Source: an uncultured Saprospiraceae bacterium (GTDB lineage: Bacteria > Bacteroidota > Bacteroidia > Chitinophagales > Saprospiraceae). From it: a stretch of DNA of 64,000 nucleotides. Where the stretch lies: NCBI GenBank assembly GCA_938015435.1, contig CALLPN010000028.1, positions 43,408 through 107,407 of the forward strand, given 5' to 3'. Made by a program: the position numbers and the translations under genes. Below, one piece after another: positions 61,687 to 64,000 of this stretch. Position 1 is the first letter of the stretch; every line of letters starts with the position of its first letter. The notes below the pieces were generated by a model. The model made no database searches. It was not told the DNA's origin and was given only the letters and a program-made list of their open reading frames with translations.

Positions 61687-62498
61687 TGAATAGCACTGCT
61701 CCTGAAATACAAGATATTTTATCTGGGTGTGAATCCGCTCAAATCTATGTCCAGACTTTAGGAAATTTTGGTATCACCATAGAAGGTGAACGAATAGATG
61801 CTAAACAGTTTGGAAGGGATGCGAGTCTTCAATTGTTTCAATTTTTAATTACAAGTAGAAGTAGACAAGGGCTGCATAAAGAACAGATCATAGACCGAAT
61901 ATGGTATGACGTAGATGGCAAGGCTGGGCTTCAAAATTTTAAGGTAGCTCATCATGGTGCAAATAAAACATTAGAACCTAATAGACCTAAAGGCAATGAA
62001 CCGACATTCATTGTAAGAAATGGATCTATCTACCATCTCAATATGGAGTCGGTTTGCATTGATATCGATCTCATAGAATCCTTGATCGCACTTGGAAATG
62101 AGCATTACCATAATAATAGCTCATTTGCTAAGCAAGCATACTCCAAGGCACTTGAATTAGATCATGGCACTTATATGATCAATCGCCTTTATGAAGATTG
62201 GTCATCAGAAGAGCGTGAGCGAGTCCAACTACTTATACTCAATGCATATATGAATTTGAGTGAGCTTCATCTATCAACATTACCTACTGAAACTATAAGG
62301 CTGGCGCAGCGTGCCTTGCAGATAGATAATACATGGGAAGAAGCTTACCGCTTACAAATGAAAGCATACCAGATCAGTGGTAATCGTCCTATGGTTATCA
62401 AAACCTACAATGCTTGTGAAGCGGTATTGGAGAAAGAGTTTGGTATAGATCCGTTACCGGAGACTAGAAAAGTATTGGAGGAGAGTATGTCTAAGTAG
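61686..62498 (+). CDS. SARP/BTAD-family regulator
   Basis: This 270-residue protein starts with GTG overlapping the preceding stop codon (TAGTG). Residues about 18-115 form an OmpR/SARP-type winged helix (VQTLGNFGITIEGERI, LLQFLITSRSRQGLHKEQIIDRIWYD, FKVAHHGANKTLEP, FIVRNGSIYHLN). Residues about 120-268 are a bacterial transcriptional activator domain of TPR-like helices, ending ACEAVLEKEFGIDPLPETRKV. SARPs activate adjacent operons and are best known from Actinobacteria. The coupling to the WRG protein and its place next to the phasin pair make it the likely regulator of the storage genes. Confidence 0.88.
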   Translation: MNSTAPEIQDILSGCESAQIYVQTLGNFGITIEGERIDAKQFGRDASLQLFQFLITSRSRQGLHKEQIIDRIWYDVDGKAGLQNFKVAHHGANKTLEPNRPKGNEPTFIVRNGSIYHLNMESVCIDIDLIESLIALGNEHYHNNSSFAKQAYSKALELDHGTYMINRLYEDWSSEERERVQLLILNAYMNLSELHLSTLPTETIRLAQRALQIDNTWEEAYRLQMKAYQISGNRPMVIKTYNACEAVLEKEFGIDPLPETRKVLEESMSK

Positions 62499-62608
62499 TA
62501 AGATCATTATTCTAATGAACTCGAATTTTAATCTGTTTGTATTATTCAGTAATACACCAAATGTAGCAAAGAGGATTGGGTGCTTTATTGGGGTACTGGT
62601 AAAATAAT

Positions 62609-62635
62609 AGTCCATGTGTTTTCGGAGTCTATGGG
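62609..62635. repeat. Fragment of the GGAGTCCATG repeat
   Basis: AGTCCATGTGTTTTCGGAGTCTATGG matches the core of the 59322-59588 units with one change. It lies between the SARP gene and the transposase. Confidence 0.6.
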
Positions 62636-62657
62636 ATCAAGATGAAAACCTTGTGGG

Positions 62658-63506
62658 CTAGGCATAAATCTTAGATAACCTAAAAAGAAAGAAGCTAACG
62701 TTTCTTACACCTCGAAATTGTCTTCTAAGAGCTTTTACCTTTGCATTAAATGATTCAGCGGAGGCATTGGTACTTCGATTGTTGAAGTAATTAAGTATGT
62801 GATTGTAGTTGTTTTTAATAGTATTAGCTACGGTGTTAAATGATTTAAATCCAGCTATTTCAACTTCGTTATACCATAAGGCCAATTTCTTGTAAGCTAT
62901 TTGTTTCGTGGTATTTCTTCCAAATATTGCTGCTAACTTTCGACTCAGATTATAGGCTGTTTTCAATCTTGGATACCTAGCAAATAGAATTGCAGATCTA
63001 TGTCTTTGGGTAGGAGTCCATTTTTCTGGACTCTTAAATAGCAAATATCTGCTTCTCGCAAGTACTTGCTTTAGCGTATCACCATTTTCCAAAATATGGG
63101 GTTTGAAGGTTTTGCCAATTTGTTTTGCTAATTCTCTTTCTTTATTTTCTAGATCGATCGCTTCCCATCTATATTGTATTCGTAACTCTTGAACAGCATC
63201 AGAAGCTAATTTTTGAACGTGAAATCGATCTGATACAATTATTGCTTTGGGAAAACTTCGCTTTGCTATCAACTCCATAGTTGGAGCTAAGTCAATTGTA
63301 ATTTCTTTAACTTGGTTTCTCAAATCTTCAGGCAGCCTATGCAGTACGGCTATTACCGCTTTACTCACCGTCCCCTTAACCATCGCAACAAGGGCTCCCT
63401 TTTTGCCTTTAGCGTCTTTGTTTGTAATTATTGTATATAACTCACCTCGTGATAGACTGGTTTCGTCCATACTTAAATAGGGGCCTATATTCTCAGGAAA
63501 CAACAT
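62658..63506 (-). CDS. ISAon1-family transposase, DDE part
   Basis: From the first ATG this is 282 residues, but the frame is open without a start codon up to 63650 (about 48 more residues: KQLQAQYYSHLSNY, then STWDQREHADKWMLFPENIG). The family normally includes this part, so the true product begins earlier by an unusual start or by a frame change from the upstream frame. Visible motifs are SMDETSLSRGELYTIITNK (first Asp), TIDLAPTMELIAKRSFPKA then VSDRFHVQKLA (second Asp) and ASAESFNAKVKALRR near the end (catalytic Glu). These are the DDE residues of an ISL3-like fold. It looks intact. Confidence 0.85.
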   Translation of the reverse strand: MLFPENIGPYLSMDETSLSRGELYTIITNKDAKGKKGALVAMVKGTVSKAVIAVLHRLPEDLRNQVKEITIDLAPTMELIAKRSFPKAIIVSDRFHVQKLASDAVQELRIQYRWEAIDLENKERELAKQIGKTFKPHILENGDTLKQVLARSRYLLFKSPEKWTPTQRHRSAILFARYPRLKTAYNLSRKLAAIFGRNTTKQIAYKKLALWYNEVEIAGFKSFNTVANTIKNNYNHILNYFNNRSTNASAESFNAKVKALRRQFRGVRNVSFFLFRLSKIYA

Positions 63507-63633
63507 CCATTTATCAGCGTGTTCTCTTTGATCCCAAGTGGAATAATTGCTTAAATGAGAATAGTATTGAGCTTGTAATTGTTTGCCATCAACACCATTT
63601 AAAGCTCCCAGTTGCTTACAACTAATCGGAGTA

Positions 63634-63984
63634 TTATCGATTAAGTTCTTTTAAAAAAGAAGCGAATTCTTCAGTGATTCGTGTCCCATTAGCAACAATA
63701 TTCCAATCTCTTGTAATGATTGTTCCTTCTTCTTTTACAATCCACTTACGACGCCGTATTCGATATACACATCGTTTGCCACGTAAAGGAAAGTCACTAA
63801 TCAAACCACCTTCATAGAAGCCTTTAGATTCCAATGATGTTTTTTCATACCCTTCGGGTACTATATTTTTCTCTTCTAATTGAAATGAATACTGTGATTC
63901 ATTTATATCATATGATGTCACTTCGAAGAAGTCTAGTAATCCTGTAGGAAAGAATATCTCTAAAATGTTTTTATCCATATACAA
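63634..63984 (-). CDS. ISAon1-family transposase N-terminal region protein
   Basis: This 116-residue frame (MDKNILEIFFPTGLLDFFEVTSYDIN, FPLRGKRCVYRIRRRKWIVKEEGTII, ITEEFASFLKELN) is the separate N-terminal part that precedes ISAon1-type DDE transposases. A short zinc-less basic segment (RCVYRIRRRKW) may bind DNA. Its stop overlaps the open frame of the next gene by 17 nt, in the +1 phase, at a T6A4 run. Confidence 0.82.
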   Translation of the reverse strand: MYMDKNILEIFFPTGLLDFFEVTSYDINESQYSFQLEEKNIVPEGYEKTSLESKGFYEGGLISDFPLRGKRCVYRIRRRKWIVKEEGTIITRDWNIVANGTRITEEFASFLKELNR

Positions 63985-64000
63985 ATCAAAAACATTTGAA

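Larger units (their letters stand above)
62640..64000 (-). mobile_element. ISAon1-type insertion sequence, cut by the window end
   Basis: The two-frame transposase arrangement (N-terminal protein and DDE protein) marks an ISAon1-like element. One end must lie near 62640-62657, after the DDE stop. The other end is outside the window. No terminal inverted repeat can be defined. Confidence 0.75.

Overview
The window looks like chromosomal DNA of a Bacteroidota bacterium, probably a marine or Saprospiria-like lineage. The lineage is inference. It is AT-rich. It carries FecR/TonB receptor pairs with STN domains, a GLPGLI protein beside an outer-membrane receptor, two proteins with type IX secretion (T9SS) C-terminal sorting domains, a fused SecDF, an ISAon1-type transposase, and several promoter boxes of the Bacteroidota form TAnnTTTG. 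No rRNA, tRNA, CRISPR array or prophage was recognised.

Regions. 0-10.8 kb: a truncated FecR with its STN TonB receptor, a beta-propeller lipoprotein, a second TonB receptor, and a BlaI/M56 pair in which the M56 peptidase is fused to an M23 peptidase and to SprA-like repeats. 11-24.8 kb: mostly housekeeping genes (secDF, a Cys/Met PLP enzyme, glutamate dehydrogenase, cytochrome c maturation, murB, an ABC exporter). 25-37 kb: envelope proteins, a GLPGLI/receptor pair, a serB-serA fusion, a CotH/lamin-tail T9SS cargo and a membrane protein with an M15-like motif. 37.3-39 kb: a gene-poor stretch with a run of hairpins, several terminators, two possible micro-ORFs and a 21-bp perfect palindrome beside a LysR gene. 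39-48.5 kb: SPFH protein, putative porin, TPR lipoprotein, PDZ/T9SS protein, LOG-family protein and an NtrC-type regulator. 48.8-62.5 kb: a neutral-lipid locus. 62.6 kb to the end: an insertion sequence cut by the window edge.

The most interesting part is the neutral-lipid locus. It has an alpha/beta hydrolase (lipase-like) followed 7 nt later by a wax-ester synthase/diacylglycerol acyltransferase with a C-terminal SCP2-like domain. Further on is a 1087-residue protein joining a PlsB-like glycerol-3-phosphate acyltransferase, a HAD-IB phosphatase and a PlsC-like acyltransferase. Then come two related phasin-like proteins; one has a Lys/Ala-rich histone-like tail and a helix-hairpin-helix. Last are a small WRG..HV.SG-motif protein and a SARP/BTAD regulator whose start codon overlaps the preceding stop. 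Together these could make triacylglycerol or wax esters, coat the droplets, possibly tether them to the nucleoid, and mobilise them. A sigma factor/anti-sigma/lipoprotein trio lies inside the locus. The gene set recalls the mycobacterial plsB2-plsC-WS/DGAT-lipQ cluster and the PhaF phasins of Pseudomonas, but this combination in Bacteroidota looks undescribed (inference from memory; no search was possible).
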